A stretch of 64,000 nt of DNA. It comes from Streptomyces globosus (GTDB lineage Bacteria > Actinomycetota > Actinomycetes > Streptomycetales > Streptomycetaceae). Below are positions 34,372-42,477 of this stretch, piece after piece (within the stretch, counting starts at the first letter, position 1; each line of letters starts with the position of its first letter). A program made the position numbers and the translations under genes. A model generated the notes under the pieces. That model searched no databases. It was given only the letters and a program-made list of their open reading frames with translations, and was not told the DNA's origin. The DNA lies in NCBI RefSeq assembly GCF_003325375.1, contig NZ_CP030862.1, forward strand, positions 5,585,501 through 5,649,500, read 5' to 3'.

Positions 34372-34405
34372 GAGGGCCGCCCCCCGGTGCCGGGGGACGG
34401 CCCTC
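34372..34405. terminator. Hairpin terminator after ohr
   Basis: GAGGGCCGCCCCCCGG (34372-34387) pairs with CCGGGGGACGGCCCTC (34390-34405) with one mismatch (G-U in minus-strand RNA), 17 nt past the ohr stop. Confidence 0.7.
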
Positions 34406-34422
34406 TGCGAGCGGGAGCCGGG

Positions 34423-34845
34423 TCAGACGGCGAGCTCGACGGTGATGTTGCCGGCGGTGGCCTTGGAGTACGGGCAGACCTGGTGGGCCTTCTCGATGAG
34501 CTCCCTGGCCTTGGCCTCGTCGACGTTCGGGATCGCGGCGGAGATCTTCACGATCAGGCCGAAGCCGTCGTCGTTCTTGCCGATGCCGACCTGCGCGGTG
34601 ACGGTGGCGCCGGAGACGTCGGCGTTCTCGTTGCGGGCGACGACGCCGAGGGCGCCCTGGAAGCAGGCGCTGTACCCGGCGGCGAACAGCTGCTCCGGGT
34701 TGGTTCCGGCGCCGTTGCCGCCGAGCTCCTTCGGCGGGTTCACCACGACGTCGAGCCGGCCGTCGTCCGTGGCGACGCGGCCGTCACGGCCGTTCTCCGC
34801 GGTGGCGACGGCGGTGTAGAGGACATCGGACTGCTGGATGGACAT
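34423..34845 (-). CDS. ohr: Organic hydroperoxide resistance protein
   Basis: 140 residues, the usual Ohr length. The two redox cysteines are in AAGYSACFQGAL (Cys61) and HQVCPYSKAT (Cys125); an Arg in ENGRDGRV completes the site. It reduces organic hydroperoxides using lipoyl or dithiol donors. ATG 34845 has GAAGGATCG upstream. It lies 64 nt downstream of an NADP-dependent oxidoreductase, with a divergent MarR regulator beyond that: a compact oxidative-stress unit. Confidence 0.95.
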   Translation of the reverse strand: MSIQQSDVLYTAVATAENGRDGRVATDDGRLDVVVNPPKELGGNGAGTNPEQLFAAGYSACFQGALGVVARNENADVSGATVTAQVGIGKNDDGFGLIVKISAAIPNVDEAKARELIEKAHQVCPYSKATAGNITVELAV

Positions 34846-34909
34846 GCGGTTCGATCCTTCTGGTCATCGCCGCGACTCGCGCCCACGATCGCGACGGCTT
34901 GGGAGGAGC

Positions 34910-35929
34910 CTAACCGGTGAAGGAAACGATCATCTTTCCGGTGTTCTCGCCGCGCAGCATTCCGAGGAAGGCGCCGGTGGCGTTCTCGATGCCCTCGACG
35001 ACCGTCTCGTCGGCCACGAGCCGGCCGGAGCGCAGCCACCCGGCGACGTCCTCGACGAACTGCGGCTGGAGTCCGGCGTGGTCCCCGACGAGCACGCCCT
35101 GGAGGCGCAGGCGCTTGCCGATGGCGAGGGCGAGGTTGCGCGGGCCGGGGGCCGGCTCGGTGTCGTTGTACTGGGCGATCGCCCCGCACAGCGTGGCGCG
35201 GCCGTGGACGTTCAGCGAGGAGATCGCGGCTTCGAGGTGGTCGCCGCCGACGTTGTCGAAGTAGACGTCGATGCCCTCCGGGGCGGCTTCCCTGAGCGCC
35301 TGCGCGACGGGGCCGTTCTTGTAGTTGAAGGCGGCGTCGAAGCCGTACTTGTCCTTGAGGAGCTCCACCTTGGAGTCGGAGCCGGCGGAGCCGATGACGC
35401 GGGCGGCGCCCTTGATCCTGGCGAACTGGCCGACGAGGCTGCCGACGGCTCCGGCCGCGCCGGAGACGAAGACGGAGTCGCCCTCCTTGAAGGAGGCCAC
35501 CTCGAAGAGGCCCGCGTACGCGGTGAGGCCCGGCATGCCGAGGACGCCGAGGTAGGCGGAGAGCGGGGCGAGGGAGGCGTCGACCTTGGTGGCGTGCGCG
35601 GCGTCCACGTCGGCGTACTCGCGCCAGCCCAGGCCGTGCAGGACGTGGTCGCCGGGCTCGAAGCCCTCGGCGGCGGAGGCGACGACCTCGCCGACGGCCC
35701 CGCCGTCCATCGGGTGGTCGAGGCGGAAGGGCGGCACGTACGACTTCACGTCGTTCATCCGGCCGCGCATGTACGGGTCCACGGACATGTGGAGGTTGCG
35801 TACCAGGATCCGGCCGGGGGCGGGGGCGGCGACGGGGGCCTCGCGCAGCGCGAAGTCCTCGGCGACGGGCCAGCCCTGCGGGCGGCGGATCAGGTGCCAC
35901 TCGCGGCTGACGGCGGGGATCTGGGACAT
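34910..35929 (-). CDS. NADP-dependent MDR oxidoreductase (CurA/LTB4DH-like)
   Basis: 339 residues, zinc-independent medium-chain reductase. LHMSVDPYMRGRM near residue 50 and SGAAGAVGSLVGQFARIKGAARVIGSAGSD (Rossmann, about 150) are diagnostic of the alkenal/one oxidoreductase group; FDNVGGDHLEAAI follows. These enzymes reduce alpha,beta-unsaturated carbonyls with NADPH, products of lipid peroxidation. ATG 35929 lies downstream of GGAGG. It probably forms a unit with ohr and is divergent from MarR. Confidence 0.92.
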   Translation of the reverse strand: MSQIPAVSREWHLIRRPQGWPVAEDFALREAPVAAPAPGRILVRNLHMSVDPYMRGRMNDVKSYVPPFRLDHPMDGGAVGEVVASAAEGFEPGDHVLHGLGWREYADVDAAHATKVDASLAPLSAYLGVLGMPGLTAYAGLFEVASFKEGDSVFVSGAAGAVGSLVGQFARIKGAARVIGSAGSDSKVELLKDKYGFDAAFNYKNGPVAQALREAAPEGIDVYFDNVGGDHLEAAISSLNVHGRATLCGAIAQYNDTEPAPGPRNLALAIGKRLRLQGVLVGDHAGLQPQFVEDVAGWLRSGRLVADETVVEGIENATGAFLGMLRGENTGKMIVSFTG

Positions 35930-35969
35930 GGGGGCGCACCTCCGGACGGGAAATACTTCAGGACGTGAA

Positions 35970-36017
35970 ACAACCATGCGCCTCGATATTTCATGTTGTC
36001 AAGTAAATGGGTAGGCT
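35970..36017. promoter_or_regulatory. MarR operator candidate and marR promoter
   Basis: ACAACCATG (35970-35978) and CATGTTGT (35992-35999) form an imperfect inverted repeat in the AT-rich divergent gap. TAGGCT (36012-36017) lies 6 nt before the MarR ATG. MarR autoregulation and control of the MDR-ohr unit are plausible. Confidence 0.5.
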
Positions 36018-36023
36018 GGTGCC

Positions 36024-36446
36024 ATGCCCAGTCGTCGTGTGGATCCCCTGACCGTCGAGGTCGTCGAGCTCATCGGCACCGTCGTGGCCCGCTACCACGA
36101 GGAGTACGAGCAGGCCGCCACCAGCCACCAGCTGACCGGCGCGCAGGCGCGCGTCCTGCACCTGCTGTCCGTCGAGCCGACGCCGATGCGCCGGATCGCG
36201 CAGAAGCTCAAGTGCGAGCCGTCCAACATCACCGGCATCGTCGACCGGCTGGAGTCGCGCGGCCTGGTCGAGCGCCGCCCCGACCCGGCCGACCGGCGGG
36301 TCAAGCTGGCCGCGGCGACCGAGGAGGGCCTGCGGACCGCGGACCGGCTGCGCGACTCGCTCGGCTTCGCGCGCGAGCCGCTGGCCGGGCTGTCGGAGGA
36401 GGAGCGGACGGCCCTGCGGGACCTGCTCCGGCGCATGCTGGGCTGA
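36024..36446 (+). CDS. MarR-family regulator
   Basis: 140 residues. Winged HTH: GAQARVLHLLSVEPTPMRRIAQKLKCEPSNITGIVDRLESRGLVERRPDPADRR, with the basic wing tip typical of MarR. The N-terminal reactive Cys of OhrR is absent; the only cysteine is in the recognition-helix region (LKCEPSN). It is thus not a classical OhrR despite the nearby ohr gene. ATG 36024 with TAGGCT 6 nt upstream suggests a leaderless mRNA. Confidence 0.9.
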   Translation: MPSRRVDPLTVEVVELIGTVVARYHEEYEQAATSHQLTGAQARVLHLLSVEPTPMRRIAQKLKCEPSNITGIVDRLESRGLVERRPDPADRRVKLAAATEEGLRTADRLRDSLGFAREPLAGLSEEERTALRDLLRRMLG

Positions 36447-36483
36447 GCCCGGGGCGCCGCGGCCTCAAGCCCGCACCCCGGGC
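36447..36483. terminator. Convergent hairpin, marR / zinc-ribbon gene
   Basis: GCCCGGGG (36447-36454) pairs with CCCCGGGC (36476-36483) in the 42-nt gap. Confidence 0.5.
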
Positions 36484-36488
36484 GCCCG

Positions 36489-37259
36489 TCAGGAGCAGAA
36501 GAACCACAGCACGCAGGTCTTCGGCGGCTTCGTCGGCGACGGGCTCGGGCTCGGCGCCCCCGTCGGCGGCTGCGCGCTGCCGGAGGCGCTGGGCGACGGC
36601 TGCCCCGATCCACCCGGCTTTACGGAGGGCCCCTTGCCGGATCCGCCGGGCGCTCCGGACGCCCCCGAGGCGGAGGCGGACGCCCCGGCTCCCGGCTGCG
36701 CGGAGCCCGGCGCGCTGCCCGCGGGCCGACCCGGCTGCGAAGCCCCGGCCGAGGCCTTCGCTCCCCCGGCGGCCTTGGCCGGCTTCGGCGTGGCGGGAGC
36801 GGCGGGCCCGCCGGAGCTGCTCGGCAGCGGCGCCGGCTCACCGGGGCCGTCCTCGTCGCTCAGCACCACGTTGGCGGCGCGGTCCGCGCTCTTCCCGTCG
36901 GCGATCATGCGGGCCACCGCCACCGATCCGCCGACCGCGAGCGACAGCCCGAGCCCGACGCTCAGCAGCACGCGCCGGCGCCGGCGGTTCTCGGCCCGGC
37001 GGCGCGCACCGGCGCGGCGCTCGTGCGGCCCGGCCAGCTCCACGAGGGAGTCGGCGAACGGATCTTCCGCCTCCGGCCCGCCGGCGTCCGGCCGGGCGGC
37101 CCCGTACGGCCCGGCCGCAGCCGGATGCGGCGCGGCGGCCCCGTACGGGGGTGCGGGGGCGGCGGGGGCCGCGGGGGGCAGGTACTCGGCCGGGGTTCCG
37201 CACCCGGCGCACGCCAGTGCGCCGTTGAGGTGCCTCCGGCAGGCGTGGCAGTAGTCCAT
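36489..37259 (-). CDS. Zinc-ribbon, single-TM protein with long disordered exterior and Cys-ended tip
   Basis: 256 residues. A four-cysteine zinc ribbon (Cys4, Cys7, Cys17, Cys20: YCHAC and CAGC), a Pro/Ala-Tyr linker, a basic stop (RRRRR, 93-97), one membrane helix (about 97-119), then about 125 residues of Ser/Gly/Pro/Ala-rich sequence. It ends in the short hydrophobic KTCVLWFFCS. The inferred topology puts the zinc ribbon in the cytoplasm and the tail outside. Function unknown. A TAGCGT hexamer lies 9 nt upstream of ATG 37259, with no strong ribosome site. Confidence 0.75.
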   Translation of the reverse strand: MDYCHACRRHLNGALACAGCGTPAEYLPPAAPAAPAPPYGAAAPHPAAAGPYGAARPDAGGPEAEDPFADSLVELAGPHERRAGARRRAENRRRRRVLLSVGLGLSLAVGGSVAVARMIADGKSADRAANVVLSDEDGPGEPAPLPSSSGGPAAPATPKPAKAAGGAKASAGASQPGRPAGSAPGSAQPGAGASASASGASGAPGGSGKGPSVKPGGSGQPSPSASGSAQPPTGAPSPSPSPTKPPKTCVLWFFCS

Positions 37260-37337
37260 GGCGCCTCGACGCTACGTGGTCGCCTGCAACAACTGCATCG
37301 CGAGTTCGTGGAGGTCCTGTGTGGAATCGTTGACTCC

Positions 37338-37946
37338 ATGACAATTCCTCCTGCGGCAGGCCGTCCCGGCGCGGGCGGCGGGCCCTTCGGGCCGGCCGCC
37401 TTCCCACTCGTGCTGCTGCGCCGCATGGCGGACTTCCGGCCCGAGCTGGCCGAGGAGGCCCGGCGGCGGCTCGGCGCCACGGCCGCCGACCAGCGGGAGG
37501 CCAACCGGCGCTGGCAGGCGATGGTCCGCTCGCCCCGCGCCCGCGGCGCCCTCGCCCGCTACCGGTCCGTGCTCGGGCCGCCGGAGTCGACCGCCCCCCG
37601 CACCATCGGCGACCTGCGGTGCGAGGCCCTGCAGTGGGCGCTGCCGCTCTGGCCGGACCTGCGCTTCGAGGTGCTGGCCGCCCCGGACGGGGCGGTGTGG
37701 AACGAGTGGCTCGTGCGCGCGCCGGGCGCCGCGGGCCCCGTACTGCTGACGCCGCGGGACCTGCGGCCGTGGTCGGCGACGGTGGACGAGGTGGCGCGCG
37801 CCTTCGCCCCCGTCCGGCCCATGGAGGGCAGCGCCCCGACCCGCTGGCGGCTGGCGTTCACGGCCGCGGGGTGCAGCTGCGTCGCGGAGTTCACGTACGG
37901 CCTGCTCCAGCGGGTCCTCGCGGACGGGGCCGAACTCGACACGTGA
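37338..37946 (+). CDS. Conserved-looking protein of unknown function
   Basis: 202 residues, not recognised. No signal peptide or membrane helix. An N-terminal basic/helical part (FPLVLLRRMADFRPELAEEARRR) is followed by a more globular region with DLRCEALQWALPLWPDLRFEVLAA and ARAFAPVRPMEGSAPTRW. Two cysteines occur together in AAGCSCVAEF. Strong third-position GC bias and a divergent start from the zinc-ribbon gene support that it is real. No function inferred. Confidence 0.6.
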   Translation: MTIPPAAGRPGAGGGPFGPAAFPLVLLRRMADFRPELAEEARRRLGATAADQREANRRWQAMVRSPRARGALARYRSVLGPPESTAPRTIGDLRCEALQWALPLWPDLRFEVLAAPDGAVWNEWLVRAPGAAGPVLLTPRDLRPWSATVDEVARAFAPVRPMEGSAPTRWRLAFTAAGCSCVAEFTYGLLQRVLADGAELDT

Positions 37947-38373
37947 GCCGGCGGCCGACCCTCCCGGCCTGCCCTGCGCGACCGGACTCCCGTACGCCGG
38001 CCGCCCTGGCGGGGCCGCCCGGCAGGGCGTTGCGGCGCAGGCAGCCGACGGGCGCGCCGGCGGCGCGGGGACGGCGTCGCCGGCCGGGGTCGGGCGGGAG
38101 GTGCGGCCCGGGGCGCCGCGACCGCCAACGCGCTCCGGCGGAGCGTCAGCATCTGACCCCCTTTACCTCGTTACGCGCCAGTAGCGCGTATGGTGCGCGC
38201 ATCGCCGTGCCTGTCGGTACGGAAATCCACCCCCGTGCAGCACCCGGCGGCCCGTCGGCCGCTCCCCGGCCGGAGCACTTCAACGGGCGACATGCACCTT
38301 TCACCCGAGAAGATATGAAATGCAACCGGCATCCGCCGGGCTTCTTGCGTCAGCGCTCTCGGGAGGACCTGCC
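37947..38373 (+). promoter_or_regulatory. 427-nt gap upstream of mbl with TACGCGC inverted repeat
   Basis: No supported ORF. TACGCGC (38172-38178) and GCGCGTA (38184-38190) are a perfect inverted repeat with a CAGTA loop. TATGGT (38189-38194) directly after it may be a -10. The ribosome site GGGAGGA precedes GTG 38374. The long leader suggests regulated expression of mbl. Confidence 0.45.
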
Positions 38374-39411
38374 GTGACCGTCAGTCTTGAGCAGTTGCGC
38401 CGCTGCCACGTCGCCGTCGACCTCGGGGCGGCCCGGACCCGCGTCTACGTCAAGGGCGCCGGCCTCGTCGTCGACGAGCCCAGCGCCGCCGCCGTCAACA
38501 CCCGCACCGGCGCGCTCATCGCGGTCGGCACGTTCGCCGAGCGGATGACCGGCCGCACCCCGGACTACATCCGCGTCGTCCGCCCCGTCTCCGGCGGCAC
38601 CGTCGTCGACATCGAGATGGCCCAGCGGATGCTGCGCCACCTCCTCGGCGAGAAGCTCCGCCGCGCGCTGCGCCGCAAGCCGCGGCTGCGCGCCGCCGCC
38701 TGCACCCCGCACGACGCCGACCCGCTCGCCCAGCGGGCCGCGGTGGAGACGATGGTCGGGCTCGGCGCCCGGCGCGTCGAACTCGTCGACACCCTGATCG
38801 CGGCGGCCGTCGGCTGCGGCCTGCCCGTGGAGCAGCCGACCGCGACAATGATCATGGTGTGCGGGGCCGCGGCCACCCAGGTCGCCGTCCTCTCCCTCGG
38901 CTCGATCGTCACCGCGCAGCGGATCCCCGTCGGCGGCGAGGCCATCGACCACGCCGTGGTCCAGCACCTGCGCCACGCCCACGAGCTGATGCTGCCCAGC
39001 CAGGCCGTCCGCCCGCTCCAGCTGGCCCTGCACGGCAACGGCCTCACCCCCGACGGCCCCGCCTCCACCCTGATCCACGGCCGGGACGTCGCCACCGGAC
39101 TGGCCCGCTCCGTCCACGTCGACACCGCCGCCGTGCGCGACGCCATCCACACCCCGCTGACCGCCGTGCTCGACGGCATCGGCAAGGTCCTCCGCGACTG
39201 CCCGCCCGACCTGGTCGCCGACCTGACCGACCGCGGGATCATGATGGTGGGCGGCAGCGCGCTGCTCCCCGGCCTGGACCAGATGCTGCGCGACGCCACC
39301 GGCATGCCCGTGGCCATCGCGGAACGCCCGGACGTGTGCGCCGTGCTGGGCCTGGGCGCCATGCTGGAGGGCAAGGTCGCACCGATGGTCCTCAACCCCC
39401 TGGCCGGCTGA
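38374..39411 (+). CDS. mbl: MreB-like actin homologue Mbl
   Basis: 345 residues, full-length actin fold including subdomain IB (EPSAAAVNTRTGALIAVGTFAERMTGRTP). MreB-like proteins guide spore-wall synthesis in Streptomyces. Here the nucleotide site is eroded: phosphate-1 is VDLGAARTRVYVKG, close to normal, but phosphate-2, normally DIGGGTTEV, is MVCGAAATQV (about 161-170). The catalytic Glu of EEPMAAAIG is replaced in VDTLIAAAVG. The adenosine motif MVGGSALLPGLDQ is retained. GTG 38374 follows GGGAGGACC. It could be a partner subunit needing another MreB for ATP hydrolysis. Confidence 0.88.
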   Translation: MTVSLEQLRRCHVAVDLGAARTRVYVKGAGLVVDEPSAAAVNTRTGALIAVGTFAERMTGRTPDYIRVVRPVSGGTVVDIEMAQRMLRHLLGEKLRRALRRKPRLRAAACTPHDADPLAQRAAVETMVGLGARRVELVDTLIAAAVGCGLPVEQPTATMIMVCGAAATQVAVLSLGSIVTAQRIPVGGEAIDHAVVQHLRHAHELMLPSQAVRPLQLALHGNGLTPDGPASTLIHGRDVATGLARSVHVDTAAVRDAIHTPLTAVLDGIGKVLRDCPPDLVADLTDRGIMMVGGSALLPGLDQMLRDATGMPVAIAERPDVCAVLGLGAMLEGKVAPMVLNPLAG

Positions 39412-39430
39412 GCCCCGCCGCCCCCCGGAA

Positions 39431-39458
39431 GGGCCGCCGCCACCGGGCGCTGCGGCCC
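39431..39458. terminator. Convergent hairpin, mbl / AsnC
   Basis: GGGCCGC (39431-39437) pairs with GCGGCCC (39452-39458), 20 nt after the mbl stop. Confidence 0.45.
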
Positions 39459-39494
39459 ATCCGGCGTTGCCGTCCGCAAGCGGGCGGGCGCGGT

Positions 39495-39935
39495 CTACCC
39501 GGCCCCGGGCCGGGTGGCGGCGCGGAGGGCCAGGCGGGTGCTGGACTGGGCCACGCCCGCCTCCCGCTTCAGCCTGCGCAGCAGGGCGTCGAGGGCCGCC
39601 GGGTCGGCCGCGCGGGCCCGTACGAGGTAGTCGTGGTCCCCCGTCACGTGCACCACCTCCGTGATCCCGGGCAGTCCGGCGACGCGCTGCTCGAACTCCT
39701 CGTTCGTGGTGTCCTGCCGCAGTGTGAGGTCGATGAAGACCACCAGCCCGCCGCGTGTGTCGGCGGCCGGGTCGACGATGACGGTGAAGCCGCGGATCAC
39801 GCCGTCGCGCCGCATGCGCCGCACCCGGTCCGCCGCCGCGTTGGCGCTGAGGCCGACGCGGACGCCGAGGTCCCGGTACGAGATCCGCGCATCCTGCTGC
39901 AGGATGCCGAGGATTTCCCTGTCGAGGCGGTCCAT
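39495..39935 (-). CDS. Lrp/AsnC-family regulator
   Basis: 146 residues: AsnC HTH (MDRLDREILGILQQDARISY, then LGVRVGLSANAAADRVRRMRRDGVI) and a RAM ligand domain (VVFIDLTLRQDTTNEEFEQRV, VTGDHDYLVRARAAD). These are amino-acid-responsive octameric regulators. The divergent LysE exporter at 40006 is the likely target. GAGAAT on the minus strand (39947-39942) lies 6 nt before ATG 39935, suggesting a leaderless mRNA. Confidence 0.93.
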   Translation of the reverse strand: MDRLDREILGILQQDARISYRDLGVRVGLSANAAADRVRRMRRDGVIRGFTVIVDPAADTRGGLVVFIDLTLRQDTTNEEFEQRVAGLPGITEVVHVTGDHDYLVRARAADPAALDALLRRLKREAGVAQSSTRLALRAATRPGAG

Positions 39936-40005
39936 ACCGCGATTCTCGCAGCGCAGGCCGATATCCGCTGCCGCGGCCGGTCCTGCCCGCCGCACGCTTC
40001 CCCGC

Positions 40006-40662
40006 ATGACGGAACTACTGAGTCCCGCGCTGGCGGGCACGGCCGCGGGCCTGGGCGTGGCGATGCCGATGGGGGCGATGAGCGTCCTGCTGCTCCAGGA
40101 GGCGGTGCGCGACCGCCGGACAGCCGTCGCCGCGGCGTCCGGCGTCGCCGCGGTCGACCTCGGGTACGCGGCACTGGCCACCGCGCTGGGCCCGTGGGTC
40201 GCCTCCCACGTGGCGCCGGTCGAGGCGTGGATCCGGCTGGCCGCGGCGGCCGTGCTGCTGGCCATCGCCGCGCACGGCCTGGCCGGGGCGGCGCGTGTCC
40301 GGGAGCCGGCACCGGCCGCGGGCGGCCCCGGAGCAGCGTCCGAGGAGGCCCCCGGGGCAGGGCGCAGCCGGGGGGCGGTCTTCGGCCGGTACGCCGCCCT
40401 CACTGCCGTGAACCCCACCACTGCCCTGTACTTCGCCGCCCTGACGACGGCCCAGGGGGCCGCGCTGGGCAGCGGTGCCGCCGCGACCGCCTTCCTCGCC
40501 GGGGTCGCCGCGGCCTCCCTGATGTGGCAGCAGGCGCTGGTCGTGCTCGGCTCCCTCGCCGGGCGGCGGATCTCCGCGACCACCCGGATATGGACGTTCC
40601 GCCTCGGCTACGGCCTGGTCGCCGCGTACGCCCTGAAGATCGCCTTCCCCTTGCCCTGGTAG
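40006..40662 (+). CDS. LysE-family amino-acid exporter
   Basis: 218 residues with about six membrane helices. GLGVAMPMGAMSVLLLQEAV near the start and AALTAVNPTTALYFAALT after the central loop are LysE/RhtB features. It exports amino acids or derivatives across the plasma membrane. The AsnC regulator is divergent with a 70-nt gap, the standard Lrp/LysE pairing. CACGCT (39993-39998) sits 7 nt before ATG 40006. The substrate is unknown. Confidence 0.9.
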   Translation: MTELLSPALAGTAAGLGVAMPMGAMSVLLLQEAVRDRRTAVAAASGVAAVDLGYAALATALGPWVASHVAPVEAWIRLAAAAVLLAIAAHGLAGAARVREPAPAAGGPGAASEEAPGAGRSRGAVFGRYAALTAVNPTTALYFAALTTAQGAALGSGAAATAFLAGVAAASLMWQQALVVLGSLAGRRISATTRIWTFRLGYGLVAAYALKIAFPLPW

Positions 40663-40852
40663 GCCGCGGGACGACCGCGCAGGGCAGGCGGACGCGCGGT
40701 GCCGCCGGCGCCGCCGTCCGCAGCCCGCCCCGCAGCGGGCGGGCCCGGAGCGACCCGGCCGAAGCCCCGGCCGCCCCGCGGCCCCCGGCAACCGCCCGAG
40801 AGCGGCTCGAACCGGCCGCCCCCGCCGCCCCGACCGGCCCTAGGGTGGCAAC

Positions 40853-42205
40853 GTGACCACGACCCGCCTCTCGGCCCGCGCGGCCCTCGCCTCCGTGACC
40901 GACCCCGGCAGCTTCGCCGAACTCCCCGCCCCGGCGCGGACGTCCGCGCCGGACGGGCCGCTGGGCTGGACCGGCTACGACGCCTCCCGCGCCCGCGCCG
41001 CCGACCGCACCGGCGAGGAGGAGTCCGTGGTGGTCGGGACCGCCTCGATCGGCGGAAGCCGGACCGTCCTGATCGCCTTCGAGTTCGGCTTCCTCGGCGG
41101 CTCCCTCGGCGAACGCACCGGGGACCGGCTCGAAGCCGCGTACGAGCACGCCCGCGCGCACCGCCTGCCGCTGGTGTCCCTGATCGCCACCGGCGGCTCC
41201 CGGATGCAGGAGGGCATGCTCGCACTGGCGCAGCTCCAGCGCGTGGCCCGCCAGTCGGTCCTCACCCGGGCCGCGGGCCTCCCGCAGATCGCCGTGCTCC
41301 GCGATCCCACCACCGGCGGCGGCTGGGCCACCCTCGGCGCCGGAGCGGACGTCGTCCTCGCGCTGCCGGGCGCCCAGGTCGGCTTCGCCGGCTCGCGGGT
41401 GCGGCCCCACGGCGCCGACCCGGCGGCCTACACCGCCGAGGCGCAGTACGCCGCCGGCCACGTCGACGCGGTCGTGCCGCCCGCCGAGCTCCCCGGCGTC
41501 CTCGCCGACTGGCTGAGGCTCCTCGCCGCGCCCCGCTCCCCCGAGCCGGTCGAGCCCCCGGCGGCGCTGTCCGACGTACCGCCCCCGGCCGGCGGCTGGG
41601 ACGCCGTACGGCAGGCCCGCCGCCCGGACCGGCCGCACGCCGCCGCCTATCTGGACGCGTACTTCCCGCTGCGGCTGGCGCTGTCCGGGGACCGGGCCGG
41701 GGGCCGCGACCCGGGCATGCTCTGCGGTGTCGGGCTGCACGCCGGGCGGGCCGTCGCGTACGCCGCCCAGTGCGGCACGGCGACCCGCCCGGCCGGATAC
41801 CGCACCGCGGCCCGCGTGATCCGCCTCGCCGACCGGCTGGGCATCCCTGTCCTGACCCTGGTCGACACCCCGGGGGCGGCCAACGACGCCGCCGCCGAGC
41901 GGGAGGGCGCCGGCGCGGCCATCGCCGACACGTTCGCGGCGGTCGCGGAGGCCTCCGTCCCCGTCACCACGCTCCTGATCGGCGAGGGCGGCTCGGGCGG
42001 GGCGCTGGCGCTGGCCGCGCCGGGCAACACGTGGGTGACCCCGGACTCCTACTTCTCCGTGATCGCGCCCGAGCTGGCGGCGGCCATCCTCAAGCGCCCG
42101 GCGGCGGAGGCCCCCGCCACGGCGGACCAGCTGCGCATCCGCCCGCAGGACCTCGTCGCGCTCGGCGTGGCCCGAGGCGTCGTCGCCCCGCAGCCGCGCA
42201 CCTGA
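40853..42205 (+). CDS. Acetyl/acyl-CoA carboxylase carboxyltransferase, fused beta-alpha type
   Basis: 450 residues. Two crotonase-like halves: residues about 1-235 (FEFGFLGGSLGERTGDRLE, RLPLVSLIATGGSRMQEG, LRDPTTGGGWATLGAG) correspond to AccD, and about 260-450 (RLADRLGIPVLTLVDTPGAAND, LLIGEGGSGGALALA) to AccA. The zinc ribbon of bacterial AccD is absent. It would transfer CO2 from biotin to an acyl-CoA, but no biotin carboxylase or carrier gene is nearby. GTG 40853 lies 6 nt after TAGGGT, so the mRNA is probably leaderless. Confidence 0.9.
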   Translation: MTTTRLSARAALASVTDPGSFAELPAPARTSAPDGPLGWTGYDASRARAADRTGEEESVVVGTASIGGSRTVLIAFEFGFLGGSLGERTGDRLEAAYEHARAHRLPLVSLIATGGSRMQEGMLALAQLQRVARQSVLTRAAGLPQIAVLRDPTTGGGWATLGAGADVVLALPGAQVGFAGSRVRPHGADPAAYTAEAQYAAGHVDAVVPPAELPGVLADWLRLLAAPRSPEPVEPPAALSDVPPPAGGWDAVRQARRPDRPHAAAYLDAYFPLRLALSGDRAGGRDPGMLCGVGLHAGRAVAYAAQCGTATRPAGYRTAARVIRLADRLGIPVLTLVDTPGAANDAAAEREGAGAAIADTFAAVAEASVPVTTLLIGEGGSGGALALAAPGNTWVTPDSYFSVIAPELAAAILKRPAAEAPATADQLRIRPQDLVALGVARGVVAPQPRT

Positions 42206-42477
42206 CCTCTGCCCCGCGGCCGGCCCGCCCAGGCCCGCCGGGGCGGGGGTGCCCGTACCGGTCACACGGGACGCCAACCAGCCGCCCGCACCGCGCCGCC
42301 GGGCCGTGGCCGGTTTCACGCAGCCGCCCCAGCCGCCCCACCCCGATCCGCGGCCCCACCCCTAACGGGCCTTGCCGCTAACGCGCCATGCCGCAGGGAC
42401 ATTTGACCGAATCGGCGCGCGCTCGCCGCCTGCCTCCCGCTCATGATGAAAAGACTCGTAATGTCCAGGGAGGCGTA

